64,000 nt of DNA from Haliea sp. (GTDB lineage Bacteria > Pseudomonadota > Gammaproteobacteria > Pseudomonadales > Halieaceae): contig JADJAL010000059.1 in assembly GCA_016704305.1 (NCBI GenBank), positions 1-64,000 on the forward strand, written 5' to 3'. The notes under the pieces are model-generated. The model was not told where the DNA came from. It worked only from the letters and a program-made list of their open reading frames with translations, and ran no database searches. Positions 63,852 to 64,000 of this stretch are shown in pieces (the first letter of the stretch is position 1; each line of letters begins with the position of its first letter). The translations under genes and the position numbers were made by a program.

Positions 63852-64000
63852 ATGCCTCGCAATGTATCGTTTGAAGAACTGCAACAACAGATTCAGGACG
63901 GCGTGATCGATACGGTGATCGCGGCGATGCCGGACATGCAGGGCCGGCTGATGGGCAAGCGCTTCCAGGCGCAGTATTTCGCACGCACCGCCTGGGAAGA
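63852..64000 (+). CDS. Glutamine-synthetase-family protein, N-terminus only
   Basis: First 49 residues, cut by the window end: MPRNVSFEELQQQIQDGVID, then TVIAAMPDMQGRLMGKRFQA. The pattern D-M-Q-G-R-L-x-G-K-R is typical of the gamma-glutamyl-amine ligase branch (PuuA/GlnT-like) rather than housekeeping GlnA. ATG 63852 follows TGGAGGCAG. Its position behind the TRAP operon suggests that the imported solute, or an amine made from it, is gamma-glutamylated; this is inference. Confidence 0.75.
   Translation, partial: MPRNVSFEELQQQIQDGVIDTVIAAMPDMQGRLMGKRFQAQYFARTAWE

Noticed and set aside
1..64000. tRNA and rRNA genes
   Set aside because: No T-loop/anticodon-arm pattern or rRNA-like conserved stretch was recognised on either strand by eye.

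Overview
The window looks like a chromosomal segment of an aerobic, high-GC marine-type gammaproteobacterium. This is an inference from gene content: TonB-dependent receptors, several cytochrome P450s with small ferredoxins, Baeyer-Villiger-type flavin monooxygenases, many short-chain dehydrogenases, PEP-CTERM proteins, an arylsulfatase and a TRAP transporter. No rRNA, tRNA, CRISPR array, prophage or transposase gene was seen.

Region 1 (1-14.8 kb): every gene is recognisable but broken by many single-base frameshifts. In order they are a PAS-GAF-GGDEF-EAL regulator, a TonB receptor, an alpha/beta hydrolase of the Abhydrolase_10 type, a dienelactone-hydrolase-like protein, a Tat/lipoprotein FAD oxidoreductase, a lipoprotein hydrolase, an SDR, a MaoC-type hydratase, a second SDR and a Coq4-like protein. 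All are on the + strand. Many breaks are miscounted homopolymers, and unrelated genes are hit equally, so uncorrected read errors at a contig end are more likely than true decay. Clean reading frames begin at about 14.8 kb inside a pyridoxamine-phosphate-oxidase-like gene.

Region 2 (14.8-30.8 kb): mixed housekeeping and catabolic genes. These include an alpha/beta hydrolase, a split DUF1254/DUF1214 pair, a VOC protein, an S9 peptidase (two frameshifts), an RHH-PIN toxin-antitoxin pair, an AraC regulator divergent from a flavin monooxygenase with a 134-bp terminal-inverted-repeat element between them, an Old Yellow Enzyme relative plus the remnant of a second copy, a YhhN protein and an arylsulfatase.

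Region 3 (30.9-46.4 kb): an MFS/P450 pair, two PEP-CTERM proteins, a cupin, a Gfo/Idh oxidoreductase, a [2Fe-2S] ferredoxin beside a second P450, a ceramidase-like membrane protein, and a TonB receptor convergent with a lipoprotein Abhydrolase_10. The last pair repeats the receptor-hydrolase association seen in region 1.

Region 4 (46.4-51.7 kb): a repeat-rich accessory patch. Seven copies or partial copies of a 25-bp palindromic repeat, two 64-bp direct repeats and a 97-bp duplication of the head of a D,D-carboxypeptidase gene surround a two-gene unit (FHA-domain membrane protein plus trypsin-like protease), a 2OG-Fe(II) oxygenase, a DUF998 protein and an orphan HigA-like regulator.

Region 5 (51.6-64 kb): a D,D-carboxypeptidase, an SDR, a P450 with its overlapping ferredoxin, a short secretin-N protein, a stand-alone encapsulated-ferritin-type protein without an encapsulin gene, 6-phosphogluconolactonase, a HAD phosphatase, a second flavin monooxygenase, and a TRAP transporter operon (dctQ-dctM-dctP) that leads into a glutamine-synthetase-like gene cut by the window end.
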